DNA from: Scilla litardierei
Taxonomy: Eukaryota; Streptophyta; Magnoliopsida; Asparagales; Asparagaceae
DNA length: 64,000 bases
Reading direction: 5' to 3'
Assembly: GCA_030789695.1 (NCBI GenBank)
Contig: JAULAV010008723.1
Location: 1-64,000 of the forward strand
The notes under the pieces are model-generated. The model worked only from the letters and a program-made list of their open reading frames with translations. It had not been told where the DNA came from and did not search any database. This document shows, one piece after another, positions 36,048 through 49,403 of the stretch. Every line of letters begins with the position of its first letter. The stretch's first letter is position 1. A program made the position numbers and the translations under genes.

Positions 36048-37473
36048 AGAAACATGGTAAACATTGTAGGACCTCTTATTAAGCACATTTTTAGGAGGCT
36101 CTGGAGTACATGAGACCATGTTAGAGAGCTTTAAACTTGTAAAAAACTCTTTGGAAAAATGGTCCTTTATTGAAAAATGAGGAACATTAGTGAAGGCATG
36201 TTATTCAAGATAGGGTTTTTTGTGAAAATGAGGGGGTGTACTCTTACAACATGTGAATTTGAGTGCAACCATGGGGGTTTAGTGTAGGATGTCATATAAG
36301 GGCTTATCTAGACTAGATTTTCAATAAAAATGTGGTCTTTTAGCTTATTGAAATTTTCCTCTTTTGTTATTTTTTAAACAAAGGTGGCATTTTTATTAAG
36401 CCTAAAAACTAGCTTATCCATAAAAAGGTAGTCTGTTAGTAAAATGAGAACTTGTTATTAACCATACATCCTAAAAATGACATCTTTCACTCATATCTAC
36501 CATTTCCCCAATATTAACAAATAAAAACATGAACTTTACTAAGAATTTATAAAAAGACACATGATTTTGGGCCCAATTCCATCATTATCCCAAAGAAATA
36601 ACCAAGCATGCATTCATATACCCTAATTCTACAACACTCATCCCAATTCTCAAAAACTTAAACATACAAGCATGTTTTCATCATCAGCTACAAATATAGG
36701 GTGAGTGATGAGATTCTTACCTATGAAGAGCTTCAAGAAAGGGTTAGGGCTTGATTGGAAGTCCTCCCCTAGCTTAGGCCTCCTCCTCCTCCTCCTCTTC
36801 TTCTCCTCCTTTCTCTTCTCTCTTTTCTTTCTCCTTTTTTTGAAAGTTTCGTCCAGCCACACCATATGGGGGAGAGTAAAACAAAAAGGAATTTAAAATG
36901 AAAAGAAAAGAAAGAAAGAGAGAGGTGTGGAATTATGTAGAAGCTTGGGGAATTTTGTTAATTAGGTGTTATCTCCTAATATTCTCATTATTCACAAGTT
37001 TGCCATGACTTATAATTATTTCACATTTGCCCTCCATTTTTGTGTTTTATTTACAAGGTGTGCCATTGCACAATGCCTCTCATGAAATGGCCCTCCAACT
37101 TGGTGATTTATTTACAAGTTTGCCATTGCATATTGCCCCTCATTAAAACCCTGTTGACTTAGTCTCTTAACTACAAGGTTTCCATCACTCTCTTTCTCTC
37201 ACTTTTTAATTGCCCGCCAACTTGCTTTCTTTATTACCGATCATGCCATTTAGGGAACTCTTGTGCACAAACCCTCATTTCTTGTCAATTATGGAAATAT
37301 ACACAATTTTTGGGTATAAATGAAAAATTGAGGGGGGGGGGGGGGGTACAAATGCAAACCTATTCATTCTAGTGAACGGGCATGCATGCATACACACACA
37401 CACACACACACACACACAAGAGACTAGGGCTAACTTAATAGTTACTTAGTATTTACTCACAAGGGTTGTTACA
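36048..37473 (-). repeat. Gypsy 5' LTR, outer part
   Basis: The + strand right end GGTTGTTACA (37464-37473) is the LTR start TGTAACAACC on the minus strand. Bases 36720-37473 match the truncated 3' LTR at 11951-12674, including the C/T-rich tract at 36778-36840. This copy alone has a G15 run (37332-37346) and a (CA)n run (about 37392-37419). The portion 36054-36719 has no partner in the left copy because that copy is cut. Non-coding; the basic open frame over the C/T tract is an artefact. Confidence 0.82.
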
Positions 37474-38341
37474 CCTTCTGAAAATGTAGAAAATAGTCCC
37501 GAGCTCAGAAAAATCAGTAAAAATGTCTGTTGCAAGCGTGAGATCGCCATCTTCAATTGAAAAATATGAGAAGACAAAATTAGGCTACAAAAATCATATC
37601 AGTAAATAAAAAGAGTCTTATCTTTAATAAAATGTAGAAAATAGCACCGAGCTCAGAAAAATCCGCAAAAATGTCTGTTGAAACAGGGAGATCGCCATTT
37701 CAACTAAAAAATAAGAGAAGACAAAATTAGGCTATAAAAATCATATCATTTAATCAAAAGATCTATATCTTACAGAAAATGTAGAAAATTGACAGGTGCT
37801 CAGAAAAATCCGCAAAATATTCGTCAGAACCGGAAGATCGCCATCTTTAACGAAAAAAATAAGAAAAGACAAAATTAGGCTACAAAAATCATATCATTTA
37901 ATAAAAAGATTTATAACTTTAATAAAATGTTGAAAATAACCCTGACCTCAAAAAAATCCATAAAAATATCTATTGGAACCGGGAGATCGCCATATTCAAC
38001 TGAAAAATAAGAGAAGACAAACTTAGGCTATAAAAATCATATTATTTAATAAAAAGATACACATCTTTCATAAAATTTAGAAAATAGCCCCGAGATCAGA
38101 AAATCTGCAAAAAATTCCGTTGGAAACGGAATATCACCAGGTTCAACTGAAAAATAAGAGAAGACAAACTTAGTCTATAAAAATTATATCATTTAATAAC
38201 ATAACCACATCTTAAATAAACCGTAGAAAATAATCCCGAGCTCAGAAAAATCTGCAAAAATTCTTTTGGAACCGGGAGTTTTCCATCTTCAACTAAAAAA
38301 ATAAGAGAAGATAAAATTTGGCTAAAACATCATATCATTTA

Positions 38342-38566
38342 GGGTTATTTAGTACTGACCCCTGTGTTTTCTCGGAAATTAGTAGTACCCCCCCTATGGT
38401 TTCAATAATTAGTAAGACCCCCCTGCCGTAGGGGGGTAATACTAATTTTTGAGAAACCCTGGGGGGGTGATACTAATTGTGGAGGGGGGGTCTTACTAAT
38501 TATTGAAACCATAGGGGGGTACTACTAATTTCCGAGAAAACACAGGGGGTCAGTACTAAATAACCC
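38342..38566. mobile_element. Mutator-type MITE with near-perfect inverted repeats
   Basis: The left arm starts GGGTTATTTAGTACTGACCC and the right arm ends with its complement (GGGTCAGTACTAAATAACCC). The arms match almost perfectly for about 83 bp each, leaving a core of some 60 bp. The 9-bp target duplication TATCATTTA flanks it at 38333-38341 and 38567-38575. That sequence occurs once at this place in ordinary monomers, so the duplication is real. A 9-bp duplication and long inverted repeats point to the Mutator superfamily. The 225-bp element has no coding capacity and would need a transposase supplied in trans. Confidence 0.88.
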
Positions 38567-39581
38567 TATCATTTAATAAAAAACCATAACTTCTCGAAAA
38601 TGTAGGAAAATATTTCTGAACTCAGAAAAATCCGCAAAAATCTCCGTTGGAACCAGGATATCGCCATGTTCAACTGAAAATAAGAGATGACAAAATTAGG
38701 CTACCAAAATCATATCATTTGATAAAAAGATCCATATCTTCAATAAAAGGTGAAAAATAGCCATAAGCTCAGAAAAATCTGCAAAAATGTCAGTCGGGAG
38801 ATCGTCCTCTTCAGTTGAAAAATAAGAGAAGGAAAAAGTTTGATTTAAAAACATTCATTTAATAACAAGATCCTTATCTTTCATAAAATATAGAAAATAG
38901 CACCGAGCTTTAAAAAATCCACAAAATTGTTCGTTGGTACCAGGAGATCGTCATATTCAACTGAAAAATATGAGAAGACAAAATTAGGCTACAGAAATCT
39001 TGTCATTTAATAAAGAGGTTCATATCTTTAATAAAATGTAGAAAATAGCCTGTAGCGTAGAAAAATCCGCAAAATTGTCCGTTGGAACTGGGAGATCGCC
39101 ATCGTCAACAGAAAAAGTAAGATAAGAAAAAAATTGGATAGAAAAATCATATGATTTGCTATGAAGATTCATATCTTCCAAAAAGGTACAAGATAGCCCT
39201 AAGCTCAAAAAAATCGGCAAAAATGTCCGTTTGAACCGGAAGATCGCCATCTTCAACTGAAACATAAGAGAAGCCAAAATTAGTTGAAAATATCATATCA
39301 TTTAAAAATGATACATATCTCCCAAAAAGTAGGAAATAGCCCGGAGATGAGAAAAATTCGAAAAAATGTCAGTTGGAACTGGGAGATTGCCATCTTCAAC
39401 TAGAATATAAGAGAAGACAAAATTAGGGCAAAAATTGTATCATTTAATAAAAAGATCGCCATCTTCAACTAGAAAATAAGAGAAGACAAGTTCAGGCTTT
39501 AAAATAATCTCAATTAATAAAAAGATAAATATCTTTCATAAAATGTAGAAAATAGCAACAAGCTCACAAACTGATAAATAA

Positions 39582-39694
39582 AAATCTTATCCGTTGAAGA
39601 TGGCAATATCCCTATTACAACAGACATTTTTAAAGATGAATATGGCGATTTTTCGGTTTCAATAGACATTTTTGTCCTAATTTTGTCTTCTCTG
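39582..39694 (+). repeat. Plus-strand satellite module in the - array
   Basis: It begins AAAATCTTATCCGTTGAAG after a monomer cut at AAGCTCACAAACTGATA and ends TTTGTCTTCTCT, where minus-strand sequence resumes. It is a shorter version of the module at 44720. Confidence 0.82.
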
Positions 39695-42600
39695 AAATCA
39701 TTTAATAAAACGATTTATATCTTCCAAAAAAGTGAAAAATAGGCCGGAGCCAAGAAAAATCAGCAAAAATGTTCGTTGGAACAGGGAGATAGCCATCTTC
39801 AACAGAAATATAAGAGAAAACAAAATAAATCCAAAAATCATATCATTTATTAACAAAATCGCCATTATCAACTGGAAAAAAGAGAACACAAAATTAGGCA
39901 ACAAAAACATATAAATTAATATAAAGATCCTTATCTTCCAGAAAATATGAAAATTGCCCCAAGCTTAGAAAAATACGCAAAAATTTCAGTTGGAAACGGG
40001 AGATCGTCATCTTCAACTTAAAAATTAGGGAAGAAGACAAAATTGGTCCATAAAATATATGATTTAATATAAAGATACATATCTTACAGAAAATGTAGAA
40101 AATAGCCCAGAGCTCAGAAAAATCCATAAAAATGTCCGTTGGAACAGGGAGATTGCCATCTTCCTCTAAAAAAGAGAAGATAAAATTAGGCCATAAAAAT
40201 AATATCATTTAATATAAAGACCATATCTTAATGAAAATTTAGAAAATAGCCCAGAGCTTAGAAAATCTGTAGAAATTTCCTATGGAACCGAGAGATCGCC
40301 ATATTCAACTGAAAAATAAAAGAAGGCAAACTTAGTTTATTAAAATCATATCATTTAATAAAATCCATATCTTCAATAAACTGTAGAAAATAGTTTCGAG
40401 TCAAGAAATATCCGCAAAAATGGCAGTTGGAACCGGGAGATCGAAATCTTTAACCGAAAAATCAGTGAAGACAAAATTAGACCATAAAATCATACATTTA
40501 ATATAAAGATCCATATCTTTCAGAATATGTAGAAAATAGCCTGGAGCTGAGAAAAATCCGCAAAAATTTCTGTTGGAACTGAGAGATCACCAACATTAAC
40601 TAAAAAATAAGAGAAGACAAACGTAAGCCATAAAAATCATATCATTTAATAAAAAGTCTCATATCATCCATAAAATGTAGAACATAGCATCGAGCTCAAA
40701 AAATCCGTAAAAATGTCTGTAGGAACCGGGAGATCGACATCTTCAACTGAAAAAAATAAGAGAAGACAAAATTAGGCTATAAAAATCATATTAATTAATT
40801 TAAAGATTCATATCTTATAAAAATGTAGAAATATCCCGGAGCTCAGAAAATTCCGAAAAAATGTTTGTTGGAACCGGGAGATCGTCATCTTCATTTGAAA
40901 AATAGAGAAGATAAAATTAGGCCAAAAAGCATATTATTTCATAAAAAGATCCATATCTTTCTGAAAATTTAGAAAGATAGACTCAAGCTAAGGAAAATCT
41001 GCAAAAATGTCCACTGGAACTGTAAGATCGCCATCTTCAATAGAAAAAAATAAGAGAAGACAAACGTAGACTGTAAAAATATATCATTACTTAAAATGTA
41101 GAAAATATCACCGAGCTTAAAAAAATCCGCAAAAATAACCATTGGTACAGGGAGATCGCCATCTTCATTTGAAACATAAGAGAAGAAAATTCCACCAAAA
41201 ATCATTTCATTTAATAAAAAGATCCATATCTTCCAGAAGGGTTAGAAAATAGTCCCTAGGTCAGAATAATACGCAAAATGTCAGTTAGAAACAGGAGATC
41301 GCTATCTTCAACTGAAAAATAGACGAAGAAAAATTAGGCCACAAATCATATCATTTAATAAAAAGATCCAAAACTTCTCAAAATGTAAAAAAATAGACCC
41401 GAACTCAAAAAATAACACAAAATTTCCTTGGAACTGGGATATCGCTATCTTCAACTAAGAAAAATAAGAGATGACAAAATTAGGTTATAAAAATCATATT
41501 ATTTAATATGAAAATTCATATTATACAAAAAAATAGAAAATAGCCTAGAGCTCAAAAAATCCTCACAAATGGCCATTGGAAACCTTAGATCGCTATCTTC
41601 AAAGTAAAAAAAGAGAAGACAAAATTAGGATAAAAAATCATATCATTTCATAAAAAGAAACAAATCTTCTAGAAAATTAAGAAAATTAGTCTCAAGCTAA
41701 GAAAAATCTGTGAAAATGTCCGTTGAAACCGGGAGATCGACATCTTCAACTAAAAATAATAATAGAATACAAACATAGGCTATAAAATCATATTATTAAA
41801 TAAAAAGGTCTATATCTTCCATAAAATGTTGAAAATAGCACTAAGCTCAAAAAATATACCGAAATGTCTGTTTGGAACCAAAAGATTGCCATCTTCAACT
41901 GAAAAATAAGAGAAGACAACATATGACATAAAAATCATATCATTTAATAAAAAGATCCATAACTTTACGAAAGTGAAGAAAATAGCCCAGAGCTCAGAAA
42001 AATCGGCAAAAGTGTTCGTTCAAACATGGAGATCGTCGTCTTCAACTGAAAAAATAAGAGAAGAAAAAATTAGATCAAAAAAGCATATCATTTAATAAAA
42101 AGATCCATAACTTCTCGAAAATTAAGAAAATAGTCCCGAGCTCAGGAAAATCGACAAAAATGTCCGTTGGAACCAGGAGATTGCCATCTTCAACTGAATA
42201 ATAAGAGAGACAAAATTAGGTTATAAAAATCGTAAAGATTCATATCATATAGAAAATGTAGAAAATAACTCAGAGCTCAGAAAAATCCGAAAAAATTTCT
42301 GTTAGAACCAGGAGATCGCCATCATCAATTGAAAAATAAAAGAAGACAAAATTTGGCCAAAATTTATATCATTTAATAAAAAGATACATATCTGTCATAA
42401 AATGTAGAAAATAACACCGCGCTCAGAAAAATCTGTACAAATGTCCGTTGGGACCGGGAGATCGCAATATTCAACTGAAAAAAAGAGAAGACAAAATTAA
42501 GCACAAAATCATAGAATTTAATAAAAAGATTCATATCATCGAGAAAATGTAGAAAAAAGTCCAAAACTAAGAAAATTCTACAAAAATGTCTGTTGGAACC

Positions 42601-43239
42601 GGGAGATCGCCATATTCGACTGAAAAATATGAGAATACAAAATTAAGCTACAAAAATCTCGTCATTTAGTAAAAAGATCCATATTTTTAATAAAATGTAG
42701 AAAATAGCCTGGAGCTTAGAAAAATCCGCAAAATTGTCCTTGGAACTGGGAGATCACAATCATCAACTTAAAATAAGAGAAGAGAAAATTATGATATAAA
42801 AATTATATCATTTAATATAAATATTCGTATCTTCCAGAAAGTGTACAAAATAGCCTCGAGCTCAGAAAAATCCGTAAAAATGTCCATTAAAACCAGGAGA
42901 TTGCAACCTTCAACTGAAAAAACAGAAGATAAAATCATGCCAAAATATCATATCATTTAATAAAATGATACATATCTTCCAAAAAGTGGAAAATAGCTCG
43001 GAGCTCAGAAAATCCGCAAAAATGTCCGTTGGAACCGGGAGATCGCCATCTTCAACTGGAATATAAGAGTTGACAAAATTAGATCAAAAAATCAAATCAT
43101 TTTATAAAAAGATCGCCTTCTTAAACTGGAAAATAAGATAAGAAAATTCTAGGCTATAAAATTGATATCAATTAATAAAAATATCCATATCTTACATAAA
43201 ATGTAGAAAATACCATGAAGCTCAGAAAAAGATATATAC

Positions 43240-43403
43240 AAATCTTATAAGTAAAGATGGCAATCTCCTTGTTACAATGGACTTTTTTATTGATGAAGAT
43301 GGCGACTTCCCTGCTCCGAAATTTGTCGTCTCTTATATCTTAGTTGAAGATGGCGATTTCTTGTTTTAACGGACATTTTTTGGCCTAATTTTGTCTTCTC
43401 TGA
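43240..43403 (+). repeat. Plus-strand satellite module in the - array
   Basis: It runs from AATCTTATAAGTAAAGATGG to CTAATTTTGTCTTCTCT and then flips back at GATATCATTTAATAAA. It contains three partial plus-strand GATGGCGA boxes within about 160 bp. Confidence 0.82.
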
Positions 43404-44719
43404 TATCATTTAATAAAGGATCCATATCTTTAAGAAAATGTGAAAGATAGCCAGGAGCTCAGAAAAATCCGCAAAAATGTCCGATGGAAATGGGAGATCA
43501 CCATCTTTAACTGAAATATAAGAGAAGACAAAATAAGGCCAAAAATCATATCATTTAATAAAAAGATCACATTCATCAACTGGAAAAAGGGAAGACAAAA
43601 TTAGGCAAATAAATCATATCAATTAAAATAAAGATCATTATCTTCAAGAAAATAGCCTCGAGCTCGAAACAATACGCAAAAATTTCCATTGGAACCGAGA
43701 GATCGCCAAATACAACAGAAAAAAATGAGAAGACAAATTTAGACCATAAAAATCATATCATTTAATATAAAGATCCATACCTTACAGAAAACGTAGAAAA
43801 CCCCAAAGTATAGAAAAATTTGCAAAAATATCTGTTGGAACCGGGAGATCACCATCTTCATCTATAAAAATAAGAGAAGACAATGTTAGGCCATAAAAAT
43901 TATATCATTTAATATAAAGATCCATATCTTACAGAAAATGTAGAAAATAACCAAGAGCTCAGAAAATTCCACAAAAAATTCTGTTGGGACCGGGAGATCG
44001 CCACCTGCAACTGAAAAAATAATGAAACACAAACTTAGTCTTTAAAAATCATATCATTTAATAAAAAGATACATATCTTCAATAAACTATAGAAAATAGT
44101 TCCTAGTTTAGGAAAATCCGCACAAATGGTCGTTGGAACCTGGATATCGACATCTTTAACTTAAAAATTAGAGAATACAAAATTAGTCTATAAAAATCCT
44201 ATCATTTAATATAAAGATTAATATCTTACTGAAAATTTAGAAAATAGCCCGGAGCTCAGAAAAATCCACAAAAATATCCGCTGAAACCATGCTATTGCCA
44301 TCTTCAACGAAAAAATATAAGAGAAGACAAAATTAGGCCTAAAAATCATATCATTTAATAAAAAGAACTATAACTTCACGAAAATATAGAAAAATTGCAC
44401 CGATCTCAGAAAAAACCACAAAAGTATTCGTTAGAACCGGGAAATCGCCATCTTCAACTGAAAAATAAGAGATGACAAAATTAGGCTTTAAATTCATATC
44501 ATTTAATATAAAAATACATATCTTCCAGAAAAATTAGAAAATAGCCCGGAACTCAGAAAAAACTGCAAAAATAACCGTTGGAACCAGGAGATCGCCATCT
44601 TCAACTGGAATATAAGAGAAGACAAGTTCAGGTTATAAAAATCATATCAATTAATAAAAAGATTCGTATCTTTCATAAAATGTAGAAAATAGCACCAAGC
44701 TCAGAAAAATGATATTTAA

Positions 44720-44873
44720 AAATCTTATCAGTTGAGGATGGCGATATCCCGGTTACAACAGACATTTTTAAACATGAAGATGGCGGTTCCGAATTTTGTC
44801 TTCTCTTATATAAGTAGAAGAAGGCGATTTCCTGGTTTCAACGGACATTTTTGGCCTAATTTTGTCTTCTCTG
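44720..44873 (+). repeat. Plus-strand satellite module in the - array
   Basis: The entry and exit junctions are the same as in the 43240 copy (AATCTTATCAGTTGAGGATG; TTTGTCTTCTCTGATATC). It includes GGTTACAACAGACATTTTTA and GGTTCCGAATTTTGTCTTCT. Confidence 0.85.
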
Positions 44874-45009
44874 ATATCATTTAATAAAACGATCTATATC
44901 TTCCAGAAAATGTGAAAAATAGCCCGAAGCTTAGAAAAATATGCAAATATGTCCATTGGAGCGAAGAGATCACCATCTTTAACCAAAAGAGAAGACAAAA
45001 TTTGGCCAA

Positions 45010-45094
45010 ATCTTCTCTTATATCAGTAGAAGAAGGCGATTTCCTGGTTTTAACGGACATTTTTGGCCTAATTTTGTCTTCTCTGATATCATTT
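45010..45094 (+). repeat. Plus-strand satellite module, partial duplicate
   Basis: Repeats the last ~85 bp of the 44720 module (TATCAGTAGAAGAAGGCGAT through TTTGTCTTCTCTGATATC), indicating a recent local duplication of about 220 bp. Confidence 0.82.
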
Positions 45095-48000
45095 AATAAA
45101 CTGATCTATAACTTCCAGAAAATGTGAAAAATAGCCCGAACTCAGAAAAATCTGTAAATATGTCCATTGGAGCCGAGAGTTCACCATCTTTAGCCAAAAA
45201 ATAAGAAAAGACACAATTAGGCCAAAAATCATATCATTTAATAAAAAGAGCGACATCACCAACTGGAAAAATAACAGAAGACAAAATTAGGCAACCAAAA
45301 TCATATCAATTAATATAAAGATCCTTATCTTCTAGAAAATATAGAAAATAGGCTCGAGCTCAGAAAGATACGCAAAATTTTTCGTTAGAAACGGAAGATC
45401 GCCTCCTTCAATTGAAAAATCAGAGAAGAAAAATTAGGCCATAAAAATCATATCATTTAATATAAAGATCCATAAGTTACAGAAAATTTAGAAAATAGCC
45501 AGGAGCTCAGAAAAATCCATAAAATGTCCGTTGGAACCGGGCGATCGCCATCTTCTACGAGAAAAATAAGAGAAGTCAAAATTAGTCCTAAAAATCATAT
45601 TATATAATAAAATGAACTAAATAGCCCCGATCTCAAAAAACCGCAAAAATATCTGTTAGAACCGGGAAATCGCCATCTTCAACTAAAAAATAAGAGAAGA
45701 CAAAATTAGGCTATAAAAATCATTTCATTTAATACAAAATCCATATCTTCCAAAAAATTTAGAAAATAGCCCGGAGCTCAGAAAAATCAACACAAATATC
45801 CATTGGAAAAGGGAGATCGCCATTTACAGCAGAAACAAAGAGAATACAAAATTAGGCCAAAAATCATATCAATTAATAAAAAGATCCATAACTTCCCCAA
45901 AATGTACAAAAATAGTCCGATGCTCAGAAATATCTGCAAAAATGTCTGTTGGAAGCGGGAGATCGCCATCTTCAAGTGAAAAATAAGAGAAGACAAAATT
46001 AGGCTACAAAAATCATATCATTAAATAAAAAGAGTTGTATTTTCAATAAAATGTAGAAAATAGCCCCGAGCTTAAAAAATCAGAAAAATATCTGTTGGAA
46101 CCGGGAGATCGCCACCTTCAACTAAAAAATAAAAGAAGACAAAATTAGGCTATAAAAATCATATCATTTAATCTAAAGATACATACCTTACAGAAAATGT
46201 AGAAAATATACTTTAGCTCAGAAAAATCTGCAAAATTGTCCACTATAACAGGGAGATTGCCATCTTCATTTGAAAAAAATATGAGAAGATAAAATTAGGC
46301 CAAAAATCATATCATTTAATAAAAAGATCCATATCTTTCAGAAAAAGTAGAAAATAGCCTCTAGGTAATACATATCTTACAGAAAATATAGAAAATAGCC
46401 TTTATGTCAAAAAAAATCTGCAAAAATTTCCGTTGGAACTGTGAGAACACCATCTTCAACTGAAAAATAAACGAAGAGAACATTAGGCCAAAAAATCATA
46501 TCATTTAATAAAATTATCCAAATCTTCTATAAAATGAAGAAAAATAGACCAAAGAAAACAAAAATCAGTAAGAATGTCCGCTAGAACCGGAAGATCGCAA
46601 TATTCAACTGAAAAAACAAGAGAAGAAAATCGTTGGATATAAAACTCATATCATTTAATAAAAAAATTCATATCTTCTATAAAATGTAGAAAATAAAACC
46701 GAGCTTCGAAAAATCTGCAAAAATTTTCGTTGGAACCGAAAGATTGCCATCTTCAATTGAAAAAGAAAAGTAGACAAAATTAGGCCATAAAAATCAAATT
46801 ATTTAATATAAAGATTCATATCTTATAGAAATGTAGAAACTTTCTTGGATCTCACAAAAATCCGAAAAATGTTCGTTGGAACTGGGAGATGTCATCTTCA
46901 TTGAAAAATAGAGAAGACAAAATTAGTCCAAAAAATCATGTCATTTCATAAAAAGATCCTTATCTTTCGAAGAATGTAGCAAAACATACTCAAGCTGAGA
47001 AAAATCCACAAAAATATCCATTGGAACCGAAAGATCGGTATTTTTAACTGAAAAAATAAGAGAAGACAAACGTATGCTATAAAATCATATCATTTATAAA
47101 AATGTAGAAAATAGCACCGAGCTTATAAAATCCACAAAAATATCTGTTGGAACAGTGAGATCGCCATCTTCAACGGAAAAATAAGAGAAGGCAAAATCAG
47201 GCCAAAAATCATTTCATTTAATAAAAAGATCCATATCTTCCAGAAAATTTATAAAATAATCTCGAGGTCAGAATAATACGCAAACGTCCGTTAGAAACAG
47301 GAGATCCTTATCTTCAACTGAAAAATAAAAGAGGACAAAATTTGGCCAAAAATCATATCATTTAATAAAAAGATCCATAACTTCTCGAAAATGTAGAAAA
47401 ATAGCCCCGAGCTCAGAAAAATCCGAAAAAATGTCCATTGGAACCAGAAGATTGCCATCTTCAACTGAAAAATAAGAGGTAACAAAATTAGGTTATAAAA
47501 ATCATATTATTTATATAAAGATTCATATTAAACAAAAAATATAGAAAATAGCCCGGAGCTCAAAAAATCCGCACAAATGTCTATTGGCATCGGGAGATCG
47601 TCATATCCAGATTAAAAAAGAGGGGACAAAATTAGGCCAAAACCATATCATTTCATAAATATATATATATATCTTCCAGAAAATGTAGAAATATAGTCTC
47701 AAGCTAAGAAAAATCTCCAAAAATATCGGCTGAAATCAGGAGATCGTCATCTTCAGCTGAAAAAAATAAGAGAATACAAACGTAAGCTATAAAATCATAT
47801 TATTTAATAAAAAGTTCTATATCTTCCATAAAATGTAGAAAATAGCACCGAGCTCAAAAAATACGCAAAAATGTCTGTTGGAACCGGAAGATCACCATCT
47901 TCAACGGAAAATAAGAGAAAGAAAACATTAGTCTATAAAAATCATATCATTTAATAAAAAGATCCATAACTTTCCAATAATGTAGAAAATAGCCTGGAGC

Positions 48001-49241
48001 AAAGAAAAATCCGCAAATATGTTGGTTGAAACCGAGAAATCGCCATCTTCAATTGAAAAAAATAAAGAGAAGAACTAATTAGGACAAAAATCATATCATT
48101 TAATAAAAATATCCATAACTTCTCGAAAGTGTAGAAAAATAGCATCGAGCTCCGACAAATCGACAAAAATGTCCGTTGGAACCCGGAGATTGCCAAAATA
48201 ATAAAAGAAGACAAAAATAGGTTATAAAAATCATATAAATTAATTTAAATATTCATATCATACATAAAATTTAGAAAATATTAGAAAAATACGAAAAAAT
48301 TTCTGTTGGAACCGGGAGATCGCCATCTTCGACTGAAAAATAAAAGAAGACAAAATTAGGCCAAAATAATATCATTTAGTAAAAAGATACATATATGCCA
48401 TAAAATGTAGAAAGTATCACCAAGCGAAGAAAAATCCGCACAAATGTCCATTGGAACCGGACGATCGCAATATTCAACTGAAAAAAGAAGACAAAATTAG
48501 GCTAAAAATCATTTCATTTAATAAAAAGGATCATATCTTCCAAAAAATGTTGAAGAAAAGCTCAAAGCAAATAAATATCCGCAAAAATGTCCATTGGAAT
48601 CAGGAGATCGACATTTTCAATTGAAAAATAATAGAAGAAAAAATCAGGCTACAAAAACCTTGTCATTCAATAAAGAGATTCACATCTTTAATAAAATGTA
48701 GAAAATAGCCTGGAGCTCAGAAAAATAAGCAAAAATCTCTATTGAAACAGGGAGATCGCCATTTTCAACTTAAAAATATGAAAAGAAAAAAGGATATAAA
48801 AATCATATATTTAATATAAGTATTCTTATCTTCCAAAAAAGTGTAGAAAATAGCCATGAGCTCAGAAAAATCCGCAAAAATGTCTTTGGAAACTATAGAT
48901 TGACATCTTCGACTGAAAAAATAAGAGAAGACAAAATTAGGCCGAAATATCATATCATTTTGTTAAATGATACATATATTCCAAAAATGTGGAAAGTAGA
49001 TCGGAGCTCAGAAAAATCTGTAAAAATGTATGTTGTAACCGGGAGATCTCCATCTTCAACTGGAATATAAGAGAAGACAAATTTGGGCTAAAAATCATAT
49101 CATTAATTTAAAAGATCGCCATCTTCAACAAGAAAATAAAAGAAGACAAATTTAAGTTACCAAAATCATATCAATTAACAAAAAGATCCATATCTTTCAT
49201 AAAATGTAGAAAATAGCACCAAGCACAGAAAATGATATATA

Positions 49242-49403
49242 AAAATCTTATTAGTTAAAGATGGCGATATCTCGGTTACAACATATTTTTTCGATGTGGA
49301 TGGCAATTTCTCGGTTCCGAATTTAGTCTTCTCTTATATTTCAGTTGAAGACGGTGATTTCCCCGTTTCAACGGACATTTTTTGGCCAAATTTTGTCTTC
49401 TTT
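49242..49403 (+). repeat. Plus-strand satellite module in the - array
   Basis: Same structure as 44720: an AAAATCTTATTAGTTAAAG start, GGTTACAACATATTTTTT, GGTTCCGAATTTAGTCTTCT and a TTTTGTCTTCTTTGATATC exit. Confidence 0.85.
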
